From: Mesorhizobium sp. B2-1-8
GTDB lineage: Bacteria; Pseudomonadota; Alphaproteobacteria; Rhizobiales; Rhizobiaceae
Direction: 5' to 3'
Assembly: GCF_006442545.2 (NCBI RefSeq)
Contig: NZ_CP083952.1
Coordinates: forward strand, 434,001 to 498,000
Length of the DNA: 64,000 bases
The notes under the pieces are model-generated. The model worked only from the letters and a program-made list of their open reading frames with translations, had not been told where the DNA came from and did not search any database. Of the stretch, positions 1 through 9,365 are shown piece by piece; within the stretch, counting starts at the first letter, position 1; every line of letters starts with the position of its first letter. The position numbers were made by a program, and so were the translations under genes.

Positions 1-212
1 ACGGATTTCAGCGCCTTGCCGAGCAGGATCTCGTTCTCATAGGGCCCGTAGACCTCCGCCGTGTCGAAGAAGGTGACACCGATCTCGACGGCGCGGTGCA
101 GGGTGGCGATCGCCTCGGCCTCCGGCTGGCCGCCATAGGCAAAGCTCATGCCCATGCAACCAAGGCCGACCGGGAAGACTTCGAGTTCAGTTCCTAGCTT
201 GCGGGTTTTCAT
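1..212 (-). CDS. Aldo/keto reductase, N-terminal part (runs off window start)
   Basis: Only the first 70 residues are in the window; the rest lies to the left. The visible part carries the GLGCMGMS strand-turn of aldo/keto reductases and the FDTAEVYGP motif, which holds the family's catalytic Asp50 and Tyr55. The family reduces aldehydes and ketones with NADPH in the cytoplasm; the substrate cannot be read here. The start is the ATG at 212. The gene is divergent from the LysR gene at 308, with a 95-bp gap containing the inverted repeat ATCTC-N10-GAGAT at 218-237, so the LysR protein probably controls it. Confidence 0.9.
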   Translation of the reverse strand, partial: MKTRKLGTELEVFPVGLGCMGMSFAYGGQPEAEAIATLHRAVEIGVTFFDTAEVYGPYENEILLGKALKS

Positions 213-307
213 CACGCATCTCCTGTTGTGATGAGATTGAAATAGGCCCTTGCGGCTCGTTCGATAATCGGCTCCTCTTCGTACGGGCTGTTCCAAGAAA
301 TAGATCA

Positions 308-1198
308 ATGAACCGAGCACATCTCTCACAGCTTGCTGTGCTGGCAAGCGTTGCCCAATGCGGCAGTTTTCGCGGTGCGGCCAGGGAACTGGCGATCGCG
401 CCCTCGGCGGTCAGCCACGCGGTCTCCAGCCTGGAAGCACGGCTTGGCGTGCGCCTTTTGGCGCGCAGCACCCGTAGCGTCGCTCCGACCGAGGAAGGCG
501 CGCAATTGCTGGAGCGATTGCGCCCGGCGCTTTCCGAGATCAACCTGGCGCTGGAGACGGCCGTCGAGGCGCGCGACCGGCCCGCCGGGAACCTGCGGCT
601 CAGCGTGCCACGCACCTCAGCGCATCTGGTGCTGACGCCACGGCTCGGCGCCTTTGCGTCGGCCTATCCCGACATCGTGCTGGAGATCGTCATCGAGGAT
701 CGCTTCACCGACGTGGTGGAAGGCGGTTTCGATGCGGGTGTGCGGCTCGGCGAAAGCCTGCAGCGCGACATGATCGCGGTGCGCATCGGGCCGGACATTC
801 GTGGCGCCGTGGTCGGCGCGCCATCCTATTTCGAGACCATGCCCCGGCCGCGCCACCCGCGCGAACTTGCCGATCATCGCTGCATCCGCTTCCGCTTCTC
901 CAGCGGCATCCTCTACCGCTGGGAGTTCGAGAAGGACGGCGAAGAGGTCGAGTTGGCGGTGCAAGGACCGCTGATCCTCGACGAAGACCATCTGATAGCG
1001 CAGGCCGCGATCGACGGTGCGGGACTTGCCTTCGTCTTCGAGGATTATGTCCGCGCACCGCTTGCCGACGGCCGGTTGATCCGCGTTCTGGAGGACTGGT
1101 GCCCATCGTTCGACGGTTTCTTCGTCTATTACCCCAGCCGCCGTCAGATGCGACCGGCATTGAGGGCTTTCGTCGATTTCTTCAAGGTGAGCGGGTAG
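308..1198 (+). CDS. LysR-family transcriptional regulator
   Basis: This 296-residue protein has standard LysR length. Residues about 5-63 form the winged helix-turn-helix (LAVLASVAQCGSFRGAARE, then SAVSHAVSSLE), and residues about 90-295 form the periplasmic-binding-like effector domain. It resembles the subgroup that activates neighbouring oxidoreductases. It is divergent from the aldo/keto reductase, the most likely target. The effector is unknown. Confidence 0.9.
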   Translation: MNRAHLSQLAVLASVAQCGSFRGAARELAIAPSAVSHAVSSLEARLGVRLLARSTRSVAPTEEGAQLLERLRPALSEINLALETAVEARDRPAGNLRLSVPRTSAHLVLTPRLGAFASAYPDIVLEIVIEDRFTDVVEGGFDAGVRLGESLQRDMIAVRIGPDIRGAVVGAPSYFETMPRPRHPRELADHRCIRFRFSSGILYRWEFEKDGEEVELAVQGPLILDEDHLIAQAAIDGAGLAFVFEDYVRAPLADGRLIRVLEDWCPSFDGFFVYYPSRRQMRPALRAFVDFFKVSG

Positions 1199-1250
1199 GC
1201 CACCCTCCCCAAAGGCGGAAGAAACCCAGCCCGGCATTCGTTCGCCTCGC

Positions 1251-1835
1251 ATGCAGACCATCACCAACACCGCGACCCGCTATGGCTGGGCAACCATCGT
1301 CCTTCACTGGCTGGTCGGGATTATCTTCATCGGCCAGTTCATGCTCGGCTTCGTCATGGTCAGGACCCAGAGCCAGCGCACGGCCTTCGAGCTGATCCAG
1401 TTGCACAAATCCCTGGGCTTTCTGCTGCTTGGCCTCATCATCCTGCGTATCGCCTGGCGGCTCGGCAATGCGACACCGTCCTTGCCGCCTTCCGTCGGCG
1501 CCCTGGAGCGCCACTCGGCGCCGCTGGCGCATCTGGCACTCTATGCCTTCCAGATCGCCCTGCCCCTGTCCGGCTGGGCGCTGGTGTCGGTTTCGACGCT
1601 GGAGATTCCCAGCATGCCATTCAACCTGTTCGTCATGCCCAACCTGCCGCTGGCCGAATCCGACGCCGCCGAATCCGACGCCGCCGAAAGCTTTTGGGCG
1701 TCGGCACACTGGCATCTCGCCTATGCCGGTATCGGGCTGGTTGCGCTGCATGTCTGTGCGGCCCTGCGCCACCATTTCCTGCTGCGCGACAGCGTGCTCG
1801 CGCGCATGATCACGCCTTCGTCAGCCGGGGAATAG
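1251..1835 (+). CDS. Cytochrome b561-family membrane protein
   Basis: This is a 194-residue integral membrane protein with four predicted hydrophobic helices, typical of bacterial b561 (YceJ/CybB type), which moves electrons between quinol and periplasmic acceptors. Candidate heme-ligating histidines are H19 (VLHW), H52 (LHKS), H153/H155 (HWH) and H167 (LHVC). It precedes a YceI-family gene, the same pairing as yceJ-yceI in enterobacteria. An acidic loop (residues about 136-147) is built from a perfect 15-bp tandem duplication at 1656-1685. Confidence 0.88.
   Translation: MQTITNTATRYGWATIVLHWLVGIIFIGQFMLGFVMVRTQSQRTAFELIQLHKSLGFLLLGLIILRIAWRLGNATPSLPPSVGALERHSAPLAHLALYAFQIALPLSGWALVSVSTLEIPSMPFNLFVMPNLPLAESDAAESDAAESFWASAHWHLAYAGIGLVALHVCAALRHHFLLRDSVLARMITPSSAGE
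1656..1685 (+). repeat. 15-bp tandem duplication inside the cytochrome b561 gene
   Basis: Two perfect copies of GAATCCGACGCCGCC lie head to tail (1656-1670 and 1671-1685) and encode ESDAA twice in the loop before the last helices. The duplication is in frame, so the protein stays intact. It looks like a recent slippage event. Confidence 0.85.
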
Positions 1836-1904
1836 AACGGGCATTGGTCTCGTTTGTGAGGTGAGGACGTGAGAGAGCGTTGCCTCCGAACAAGGAACAA
1901 CCCA

Positions 1905-2480
1905 ATGCATGCGCGAATCCTCGGATTGGCGGCTGCCGCCGCCTGCCTTGCCATGCCCGTCCATGCGGCAGTCGTGCTGGGCGATGCTGCCGGCAGCTAC
2001 ACGATCAGCCAGGCCGGCTCGGCGATCCGCTTCACCATCGGCAAGGCCGGCGGCGGCGGCTTCGACGGCGCCTTCGCTCGTTTCAAGGGCACGATCCGTA
2101 TCGACAACAAGGATGTCGGTCGCTCGAAGGTCGACCTCACCATCTATCCCGAGAGCGTCGGCACCGGCCAGGGCCGCATCGATGCCTTCCTGCGTTCCGA
2201 CGCGGTGTTCGACGCGGCCAACAGTCCCGAAATCCAGTTCCGTTCGACCAGCGTGACCCGCACCGGCGACACGACGGCGCTCGTCACCGGCCGGCTGACG
2301 GCGCGCGGCAAGACGTTTCCGGAAAAATTCAGCGCCGAGCTCGATGGATTGAAGGGCGGCGCGATCAAATTTCATGTCACCGGCAAGGTGCTGCGCTCCC
2401 GCTACGGCATGGATGTCGGCACGCCCCTCTATTCCAACGTCGTCGATTTCGACATGACGCTGACGGGGAGAAGGGGCTGA
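1905..2480 (+). CDS. YceI-family periplasmic protein
   Basis: This 191-residue protein has a signal peptide (residues 1-20, ending in VHA before AVVLGD) followed by the YceI lipocalin-like beta-barrel, with [24 protein letters not shown] and a C-terminal [10 protein letters not shown] strand. The family binds isoprenoid or other lipophilic ligands in the periplasm. I chose the ATG at 1905 because it starts a proper signal peptide after AAGGAA; an upstream GTG at 1869 would add a non-hydrophobic head. It lies 69 bp after the cytochrome b561 gene, probably in the same operon. Confidence 0.88.
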   Translation: MHARILGLAAAAACLAMPVHAAVVLGDAAGSYTISQAGSAIRFTIGKAGGGGFDGAFARFKGTIRIDNKDVGRSKVDLTIYPESVGTGQGRIDAFLRSDAVFDAANSPEIQFRSTSVTRTGDTTALVTGRLTARGKTFPEKFSAELDGLKGGAIKFHVTGKVLRSRYGMDVGTPLYSNVVDFDMTLTGRRG

Positions 2481-2518
2481 GAGGCAGCGGTACCGAGCAC
2501 CCGCATTGGCTTTTCCGG

Positions 2519-2550
2519 CGATTTCAGGCAAACCTCCTTGCCTGAAATCG
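2519..2550 (+). repeat. Perfect 13-bp inverted repeat before the Gfo/Idh gene
   Basis: CGATTTCAGGCAA (2519-2531) is exactly mirrored by TTGCCTGAAATCG (2538-2550), leaving a 6-nt loop ACCTCC. It sits between the YceI stop and the next start codon at 2566. No T-run follows, so a classical intrinsic terminator is doubtful. The loop is the complement of a Shine-Dalgarno core. It may be a terminator, an operator or an RNA element. Confidence 0.7.
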
Positions 2551-2565
2551 ACATGGAGAAGCGTG

Positions 2566-3552
2566 ATGTTCCGATGGGGTGTGTTGTCGACGGCCAAGAT
2601 CGGCCGCGAGCAGTTGTTGCCGGCGATCGTCGAGGCGGAGAACGGCGTGCTGTCGGCGATCGCCAGCCGCGACCTGTCGAAGGCCAAGGCATTGGGAGAC
2701 CGCTTCGGCGCGCGCCATGCCTTCGGCTCCTATGAGGACCTGCTCGCTTCCGACGAGGTCGACGGCGTCTATATCCCGCTGCCTACCTCGCAACACGTCG
2801 AATGGACGGCCAAGGCCATCGAAGCCGGCAAGCATGTGCTGGTCGAAAAGCCGCTGGCGCTCGACGCCAGGGACATCGCGCCGCTGATAAAGCTGCGCGA
2901 CCAGAAGAAGGTGCTGGCCTGCGAAGCTTTCATGGTCATCTACCATCCGCAATGGGTCAAGGTGCGTGATCTCATCGCCAGCGGCGCCATCGGCCGGCTG
3001 CGCCATGTGCAGGGCGCTTTCTCCTACTACAATGTCGACCCCGACAATATGCGCAACAAGCTCGACCTGGGTGGCGGCGCGCTGCCCGACATCGGCGTCT
3101 ACCCGACCGTGTCGACGCGCTTTTCGACCGGCAAGGAGCCGCTGCGCGTGCAGGCGACGATCGAGCGCGACAAGACATTCGGCACCGACATCTATTCCTC
3201 GATCCGCGCCGATTTCGGCGATTTCGAACTGTCTTTCTACCTGTCGACCCAGATGGCGGCGCGCCAGGTGATGGTGTTCCACGGCGAGAAGGGTTTCATC
3301 GAAGTGTTCTCGCCCTTCAACGCCGGGCTGTACGACCATCACCGCGTCGAACTGCACAACCAGAACCACACCGAGGCCCAGGTGTTCCGCTTCCCCGGGA
3401 CACAGCAGTACAGGCTCGAGGTCGAGACCTTCGCGCGGGCGGCACAGGGCGGCAAGGAGCGGGTCTTCACGCTCGAAGAATCCGTGCTCAACCAGAAAGT
3501 CATCGACGCAATCTTCCGCGCCGGCGACACAGGCGGCTGGGAGGCCGTCTGA
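2566..3552 (+). CDS. Gfo/Idh/MocA-family NAD(P)-dependent oxidoreductase
   Basis: This 328-residue cytoplasmic dehydrogenase has an N-terminal Rossmann domain ([17 protein letters not shown], residues 1-120) and the diagnostic VEKPLA motif near residue 100, followed by the GFO_IDH_MocA C-terminal alpha/beta domain. The family oxidises sugars, inositols or dihydrodiols; the substrate is not predictable from sequence alone. I chose the ATG at 2566, preceded by GGAGAAGCG, over an upstream ATG at 2506 that would read through the inverted repeat. It is followed by a terminator-like hairpin at 3577-3600. Confidence 0.9.
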   Translation: MFRWGVLSTAKIGREQLLPAIVEAENGVLSAIASRDLSKAKALGDRFGARHAFGSYEDLLASDEVDGVYIPLPTSQHVEWTAKAIEAGKHVLVEKPLALDARDIAPLIKLRDQKKVLACEAFMVIYHPQWVKVRDLIASGAIGRLRHVQGAFSYYNVDPDNMRNKLDLGGGALPDIGVYPTVSTRFSTGKEPLRVQATIERDKTFGTDIYSSIRADFGDFELSFYLSTQMAARQVMVFHGEKGFIEVFSPFNAGLYDHHRVELHNQNHTEAQVFRFPGTQQYRLEVETFARAAQGGKERVFTLEESVLNQKVIDAIFRAGDTGGWEAV

Positions 3553-3576
3553 GCCATTGTCTGACGCAATTCCCTA

Positions 3577-3600
3577 GGGAAAGCGCTACGCGCTTTTCCC
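3577..3600 (+). terminator. Terminator-like hairpin after the Gfo/Idh gene
   Basis: GGGAAAGCGC pairs with GCGCTTTTCCC across a TAC loop, with one bulged T. It lies 24 bp after the oxidoreductase stop, inside a wider palindromic block (TTCCCTAGGGAA to CCCGGGAAAA). A terminal T-run is absent, so it may instead be a copy of a dispersed rhizobial palindrome. Confidence 0.5.
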
Positions 3601-3648
3601 GGGAAAACCGCCTCGAATTGTTTGCTTAGCCGGTTAACTGGATGAAAA

Positions 3649-5307
3649 ATGGCTGACGACGCGGACGTGATCATTGTCGGCGCCGGCCTTGCCGGGCTGG
3701 TTGCCGCCGCCGAGCTTGCCGAGGCCGGCAAGAAAATCATCATCGTCGACCAGGAGCCGGAGCAGTCGCTGGGCGGCCAGGCGTTCTGGTCGTTCGGCGG
3801 GCTTTTCCTCGTCGATTCACCAGAGCAGCGGCGCATGCGCATCCGCGACTGCCATGATCTGGCGCTCGAGGACTGGATGGGCACCGCCGCCTTCGACCGG
3901 CCGGAAGACCACTGGCCGCGCAAATGGGCGGAGGCCTATGTCGGCTTCGCCGCCGGCGAGAAGCGCTCCTGGCTGATCGAGCGCGGCCTGAAGTTCTTTC
4001 CTGTCGTCGGCTGGGCCGAACGCGGCGGCGGCAATGCCATCGGCCACGGCAATTCGGTGCCGCGCTTCCACATCACCTGGGGTACTGGCCCGGGCGTCCT
4101 CGAACCTTTTGTTCTGCGCGTGCGGGAGGCGCAAAAGCGCGGATTGATCGACTTCAGGTTCCGTCACCGGGTCAATGCGCTGACGCGGACGGGTGCAGCC
4201 GTGACCGGCGTACAGGGCGATATCCTGCAGCCGAGCACTGTCGAGCGTGGCCACAAGAGCTCGCGCGAAATATCGGGCGATTTCGCATTGCAAGCGCAGG
4301 CGGTGATCGTCGCCTCCGGCGGCATCGGCGGCAACCATCAGCTGGTGCGGGAAAACTGGCCCAGGCGGCTGGGCTCGGCACCCAAGCGCATGATCACCGG
4401 CGTGCCGGACCATGTCGACGGCCGCATGCTGGCGATCACGGAACAGGCCGGCGGCTCGATCATCAACCGCGACCGGATGTGGCACTATGTCGAAGGCATC
4501 AAGAACTGGGCGCCGATCTGGACCGATCACGCGATCCGCATCCTGCCCGGCCCGTCCTCGCTGTGGCTCGATGCCCGGGGAAAACGCCTGCCGGTGCCGC
4601 TCTATCCCGGCTTCGACACGCTGGGCACACTCAGCCACATCATGAGCACCGGCTTCGACTATTCCTGGTTCATCCTGACGAAGAAAATCATCCAGAAGGA
4701 GTTCGCGCTGTCGGGCTCCGAACAGAACCCCGATCTGACGGGAAAAAGCTGGCGCCAGGTGCTCGGCCGCGCCACGTCGGGCATCCCCGGCCCGGTCAAG
4801 GCGTTCATGGAAAAGGGCGAGGATTTCATCGTCGAGACCGAATTGCCGAAGCTGGTCGCCCGCATGAACGCGCTGGCCGGCGGCGAACCGCTGCTCGATG
4901 TTGCAGGGGTCGAGCGCGAGATCCGCGCCCGTGACATGCAACTCGACAACCCGTTCTCCAAGGACATGCAGATCACCGCGCTGCGCGGGGCGCGGGCCTA
5001 TCTCGGCGACCGGCTGATCCGCACGGCAAAGCCGCACAAGATGCTCGACCCGGCGAACGGACCGCTGATCGCGGTGCGCCTCAACATCCTGACCCGCAAG
5101 ACGCTGGGCGGCCTGCAGACCGATCTCGACGGCCGCGTGCTTGATACCGACGGCCAGCCGGTGCCGGGCCTCTATGCCGTCGGCGAAGCCGCCGGTTTCG
5201 GCGGCGGCGGCGTGCATGGCTACGCGGCGCTCGAAGGCACGTTCCTGGGTGGTTGCATTTTCTCGGGCCGCGGCGCCGGCCGGGCGGCTGCGCGGTCGGT
5301 GGGGTGA
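3649..5307 (+). CDS. FAD-binding dehydrogenase (ketosteroid dehydrogenase/fumarate reductase-like)
   Basis: This 552-residue flavoprotein opens with the ADP-binding fold DVIIVGAGLAGLVAAAELA (residues 6-24) and the EPEQSLGGQ segment, and closes with VPGLYAVGEAAGFGGGG, the second FAD-contacting motif of the FAD_binding_2 family. The family includes 3-oxosteroid 1-dehydrogenase and fumarate reductase flavoproteins. Rhizobial members of this size are usually annotated simply as FAD-binding dehydrogenase, and I cannot name the substrate. It stands alone between a hairpin and the tRNA gene. Confidence 0.88.
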   Translation: MADDADVIIVGAGLAGLVAAAELAEAGKKIIIVDQEPEQSLGGQAFWSFGGLFLVDSPEQRRMRIRDCHDLALEDWMGTAAFDRPEDHWPRKWAEAYVGFAAGEKRSWLIERGLKFFPVVGWAERGGGNAIGHGNSVPRFHITWGTGPGVLEPFVLRVREAQKRGLIDFRFRHRVNALTRTGAAVTGVQGDILQPSTVERGHKSSREISGDFALQAQAVIVASGGIGGNHQLVRENWPRRLGSAPKRMITGVPDHVDGRMLAITEQAGGSIINRDRMWHYVEGIKNWAPIWTDHAIRILPGPSSLWLDARGKRLPVPLYPGFDTLGTLSHIMSTGFDYSWFILTKKIIQKEFALSGSEQNPDLTGKSWRQVLGRATSGIPGPVKAFMEKGEDFIVETELPKLVARMNALAGGEPLLDVAGVEREIRARDMQLDNPFSKDMQITALRGARAYLGDRLIRTAKPHKMLDPANGPLIAVRLNILTRKTLGGLQTDLDGRVLDTDGQPVPGLYAVGEAAGFGGGGVHGYAALEGTFLGGCIFSGRGAGRAAARSVG

Positions 5308-5395
5308 GACGGCAGCGGCGTGAGTCGACGGCCGGCCGAGCATGGCAAAGCCGGTGCTATCGACGGCGCAACCGACGAACTGCAGTTCAAGGATT

Positions 5396-5472
<77 letters not shown>

Positions 5473-5934
5473 TTTCAGGACGAAGGGTCCGGAAAACGAA
5501 CCAGCCGGTGAACCGGCAAGTCACGGCTTCTTAGCGGAAGCGGGGGCGGGCTTCAACGGGCAATTGAGGATTGGAGATTTCCCTTCGTAAGGCGAGGACT
5601 CTGTCGAGCATGACGCTCCCCTCTCCATGTCCGCTTCGCCGAGCCTCCTGCCGGGGCGAGCCACGGGTCTCGCCCGTCCCTCGGACCGCCCACTCTGCGG
5701 GGCGAGGACCCGAGCCTTTCCGACGGCGCCGGCAGCCCGCTTCGTCCGGTCGATCCGCGCTGTCCCTCACTGCCCCGCCTCGCTCTCCACCGTCCGTCGC
5801 GCGCGCGTCGCCCCCGCAAAGTATGACGTTCCCCCCGCCAGCCACGTGCCCTAGTATTTCCGAAGTAAGTCGCGCATAATGGGCGCGGCCTTCCTGCGGG
5901 ACAGAGTCCCTCGGAACGCCGGGAGGAACCGAGG
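5473..5934. other. 462-bp intergenic region between tRNA-Arg and the oxidase operon
   Basis: I see no gene here: the reading frames are low-complexity, Pro/Arg/Ser-rich and lack ribosome sites. The stretch holds a 7-bp hairpin (GGGCGAG/CTCGCCC, 5654-5675) and a possible -10 element CATAAT at 5876-5881, upstream of coxB, with no convincing -35. It presumably carries the oxidase promoter and decayed repeat sequence. Confidence 0.5.
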
Positions 5935-6780
5935 ATGGCCGTTGTGCTCGTACTCGTTCTGATTGTCGTCGGCTCGGTGCTGTTCCATGTGCTGAGCCCT
6001 TGGTGGTGGACGCCGATAGCCTCCAACTGGGGCTATATCGACAGCACTCTCGTCATCACGTTCTGGATCACCGGGACGGTCTTCTCCGCTGTCGTGCTGT
6101 TCATGGCATATTGCGTGTACCGCTTCCGGCACAAGGAAGGGCAGAAGGCGCACTACGAGCCCGAAAGTAGGAAGCTCGAATCCTGGCTGACCGTGGTCAC
6201 CGCTGTCGGCGTCGCGGCATTGCTGGCGCCCGGGCTGTTCGTGTGGAGCCAGTTCGTCACCGTTCCCAAGGACGCGACCGAGATCGAGGTCGTTGCGCAG
6301 CAATGGCAATGGAGCTTCCGCTTGCCCGGCGCGGACGGCAAGCTTGGCACCTCGAACGCCCGGCTCATCGGTTCCGAGAACCCGCTTGGCATCAACCCGC
6401 AGGACCCGAACGGTCAGGATGATGTCGTGGTCGTGGCGACCGATCTGCATCTGCCGATCGGCAAGCCGGTCAAGGTGTTGCTGCGCTCGATCGACGTGCT
6501 GCACGATTTTTACGTGCCGGAGTTCCGCGCCAAGATGGACATGGTTCCCGGCACTGTCACCTATTTCTGGTTCACCCCCACCAAGACAGGGAGTTTCGAA
6601 GTTCTTTGCGCCGAGCTTTGCGGCGTCGGTCACGCCTTCATGCGTGGCGTCGTGAAGGTCGACACCCCAGAGGATTATCTGGCCTGGCTGCAGCAGCAGT
6701 CGACCTTTGCCCAGATGTCGGCACCCGCCAAGGTGGGCGTGCTTGCTGCGCCGGCGACGGCACGGGCGAAGGCAGAGTAA
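5935..6780 (+). CDS. coxB: Cytochrome c oxidase subunit II (alternative heme-copper oxidase)
   Basis: This 281-residue subunit has a leading hydrophobic segment (residues 1-20), two membrane helices (about 38-62 and 85-107) and a periplasmic cupredoxin domain. The dinuclear CuA ligands are all present: H190 (VLHDFYVPEF), C225, E227, C229, H233 and M236 (CAELCGVGHAFM). The aromatic QQWQWSF patch (residues 122-128) is where cytochrome c electrons enter. No cytochrome c domain is fused, so it should take electrons from a separate c-type cytochrome. The start ATG follows GGAGGAACCGAGG. It is the first gene of a II-I-III-III-IV operon, the arrangement of rhizobial coxMNOP. Confidence 0.96.
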   Translation: MAVVLVLVLIVVGSVLFHVLSPWWWTPIASNWGYIDSTLVITFWITGTVFSAVVLFMAYCVYRFRHKEGQKAHYEPESRKLESWLTVVTAVGVAALLAPGLFVWSQFVTVPKDATEIEVVAQQWQWSFRLPGADGKLGTSNARLIGSENPLGINPQDPNGQDDVVVVATDLHLPIGKPVKVLLRSIDVLHDFYVPEFRAKMDMVPGTVTYFWFTPTKTGSFEVLCAELCGVGHAFMRGVVKVDTPEDYLAWLQQQSTFAQMSAPAKVGVLAAPATARAKAE

Positions 6781-6834
6781 GGCATCGATGAAACCGGCCC
6801 CGAGGAGGACCGGAAAGAGCGGAGAGGTTCAGGG

Positions 6835-8610
6835 ATGGTCGACGTCACGCCTCATGGAGCAGATTTCATTCCGGCCGCGGAAGTGGCGGAGGTGGAACTC
6901 TATCACCCGCACAGCTGGTGGACGAGATACGTCTTTTCACAAGATGCCAAGGTCATCGCCATCCAATATGCCGGCACGGCGCTGTCCATCGGGCTCGTCG
7001 CGCTGGTGCTGTCCTGGCTGATGCGCCTGAAGCTTGGCTTTCCCGACACTTTCGCGTCCATCTCGCCGGACATGTATTATCAATTCATGACCATGCACGG
7101 CATGATCATGGTGATCTACCTGTTGACCGCGCTGTTCCTTGGCGGCTTCGGCAATTATCTCATTCCGTTGATGGTCGGCGCGCGCGACATGGTGTTTCCC
7201 TATGTCAACATGCTGAGCTACTGGATCTATCTGCTTGCCGTTTTGGTGCTCGTCGGCAGCTTCTTTGCGCCGGGGGGACCGACAGGCGCCGGTTGGACGC
7301 TCTATCCGCCGCAGGCCATTACCTCGGGCACGCCCGGCGGACAGGATTGGGGCATCATCCTGATGCTCGTGTCGCTGATCCTGTTCATCATCGGTTTCAC
7401 CATGGGCGGCCTCAACTATGTGGTGACCGTGCTTCAGGGTCGCACGCGCGGCATGACGCTGATGCGCCTGCCGCTGACCGTCTGGGGTATTTTCACCGCC
7501 ACGGTCATGGCGCTGCTGGCCTTCCCGGCGCTCTTCGTCGCCTGCGTCATGATGCTGTTCGACCGCGCGATCGGCTCGAGTTTCTTCATGCCGGCGATCG
7601 TGGAAATGGGCACCACCCCACTACCGCACGATGGCGGCAGCCCGATCATGTTCCAGCACCTGTTCTGGTTCTTCGGCCATCCTGAAGTCTACATCGTGGC
7701 GCTGCCTGCCTTTGGCATCGTCTCCGACCTCATCAGCACGCATGCGCGCAAGAACATCTTCGGCTATCGCATGATGGTGTGGGCGATCGTCAGCATCGGC
7801 GCGCTCTCCTTCGTCGTCTGGGCACACCACATGTATGTCTCGGGCATGCATCCCTATTTCGGCTTCTTCTTCGCCACCACCACGCTGATCATCGCCATCC
7901 CCACCGCCATCAAGGTCTACAATTGGGTGCTGACATTGTGGCGCGGCGACATCCACCTGACCATCCCGATGCTGTTTGCGCTCTCTTTCATCGTCACCTT
8001 CGTCAATGGCGGGCTGACCGGGCTGTTCCTCGGCAATGTGGTGGTCGACGTGCCGCTGTCGGATACGATGTTCGTCGTCGCGCATTTTCATATGGTGATG
8101 GGCGTGGCGCCCATCATGGTGGTATTCGGTGCAATCTATCATTGGTACCCCAAGATCACCGGCCGGATGCTCAACGAGGCGATGGGCCGCTTCCACTTCT
8201 GGGTGACCTTCATCGGTACCTACATGATCTTCTTCCCGATGCACTATATCGGGCTGGTCGGCGTGCCGCGCCGCTATCCCGAACTCGGCGATACGGCCTT
8301 CGTCCCGCCTTCGGTGCATACGCTGAACGAGTTCATCACCGTGGCCGCGCTGATCGTCGGCTTCGCCCAGATGGTGTTCCTGTTCAACCTGCTGTGGAGC
8401 ATTCGTCATGGGCGGCCAGCAGGCGACAATCCGTGGCGGGCGACGACGCTCGAGTGGCAGACGGCCGGCACGCCGCCGCCACACGGCAATTTCGGCAAGG
8501 AGCTGCCGGTGGTCTACCGCTGGGCCTATGACTATAGCGTGCCCGGCGCGCCGGAAGACTTCATTGCACAGAACGATCCGCGTCCATTGACGCAAGGCGG
8601 CCCCGCATGA
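6835..8610 (+). CDS. ctaD: Cytochrome c oxidase subunit I
   Basis: This 591-residue catalytic subunit has about 12 membrane helices. Heme and CuB ligands are in place: H88 and H419 for the low-spin heme, H417 for the high-spin heme, and H282, H331 and H332 for CuB. Y286 in GHPEVYIVALP is the expected His-Tyr cross-link. Proton-channel residues of A-type oxidases are also kept: N107, D118 and N125 for the D channel, E284 at its end, and K360 (PTAIKVY) for the K channel. It should therefore be a proton-pumping A1-type oxidase. It overlaps the next gene by 4 bp (ATGA). Confidence 0.97.
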   Translation: MVDVTPHGADFIPAAEVAEVELYHPHSWWTRYVFSQDAKVIAIQYAGTALSIGLVALVLSWLMRLKLGFPDTFASISPDMYYQFMTMHGMIMVIYLLTALFLGGFGNYLIPLMVGARDMVFPYVNMLSYWIYLLAVLVLVGSFFAPGGPTGAGWTLYPPQAITSGTPGGQDWGIILMLVSLILFIIGFTMGGLNYVVTVLQGRTRGMTLMRLPLTVWGIFTATVMALLAFPALFVACVMMLFDRAIGSSFFMPAIVEMGTTPLPHDGGSPIMFQHLFWFFGHPEVYIVALPAFGIVSDLISTHARKNIFGYRMMVWAIVSIGALSFVVWAHHMYVSGMHPYFGFFFATTTLIIAIPTAIKVYNWVLTLWRGDIHLTIPMLFALSFIVTFVNGGLTGLFLGNVVVDVPLSDTMFVVAHFHMVMGVAPIMVVFGAIYHWYPKITGRMLNEAMGRFHFWVTFIGTYMIFFPMHYIGLVGVPRRYPELGDTAFVPPSVHTLNEFITVAALIVGFAQMVFLFNLLWSIRHGRPAGDNPWRATTLEWQTAGTPPPHGNFGKELPVVYRWAYDYSVPGAPEDFIAQNDPRPLTQGGPA

Positions 8611-9311
8611 TCGCGATCCTGATCTTCCTGGCCGCCGTAACCGGCGTTGTCGGCTGGTGGCTGTCGCGCCAGCGGCTGATGTCCAAGCCGTGGCTCGAGG
8701 CCGGGCCGGTCACGGCGTTTCCGCAGACGGAAGCGTCGCTCATGCATCCGGCCAAGATCGGGCTCGGCGTGTTCCTTGCCGTGGTCGGCGCGCTGTTCGC
8801 GCTCATGATCAGCGCCTATGTCATGCGCATGGACTATGCCGACTGGCAGGCCGCTCCGGCTCCGAGGCTGCTGTGGCTCAACACCGCCATGCTGGTGCTG
8901 GCGAGCTTGGCGCTGCAAGGCGCGGTGTCTGCCGCGCACAAAGCCCAACTGGACAATCTCCGACTTGCCCTTCTCGCCGGCGCCCTGGCATCGTTGGCGT
9001 TTCTGGCTGGGCAATTGCTCGCCTGGCGCGATTTCGCCGCCGAAGGCTATTTCGCGACAGAGAACCCGGCTGCCAGCTTCTTCTATCTCCTGACCGCGAT
9101 GCACGGCCTTCACATCATCGGCGGATTGGTGGCGCTCGGCCGGGTCAATGTGCGCGCATGGCGAGGCGTCCGGTCCGGAAGCCTCGTTCTGTCGACCGAG
9201 CTCTGCGCGATATACTGGCACATCCTGCTTGCCGTCTGGCTGGTGCTTTTTTGCGTGCTCATGGGCTGGGCGGATAACGTGATCGACATCTGCCGGGGGC
9301 TCTTGACCTAG
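8607..9311 (+). CDS. Cytochrome c oxidase subunit III-like protein (first of two)
   Basis: This 234-residue polytopic protein has the seven-helix plan of subunit III. It carries YFATENPAASFFYLLTAMHG followed by LHIIGGLVAL, close to the subunit III signature with its conserved His, and ends with IYWHILLAVWLVLF. Its start overlaps the ctaD stop by 4 bp, implying translational coupling. It diverges from the second subunit III gene just downstream, and may correspond to CoxO of the Bradyrhizobium coxMNOP system (recalled from literature, not tested). Confidence 0.85.
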   Translation: MIAILIFLAAVTGVVGWWLSRQRLMSKPWLEAGPVTAFPQTEASLMHPAKIGLGVFLAVVGALFALMISAYVMRMDYADWQAAPAPRLLWLNTAMLVLASLALQGAVSAAHKAQLDNLRLALLAGALASLAFLAGQLLAWRDFAAEGYFATENPAASFFYLLTAMHGLHIIGGLVALGRVNVRAWRGVRSGSLVLSTELCAIYWHILLAVWLVLFCVLMGWADNVIDICRGLLT

Positions 9312-9365
9312 ACGGCCGCGCGCCGGGCCGTACCCACGGAGGCCATACCCAAGGAGGAAATGCTC

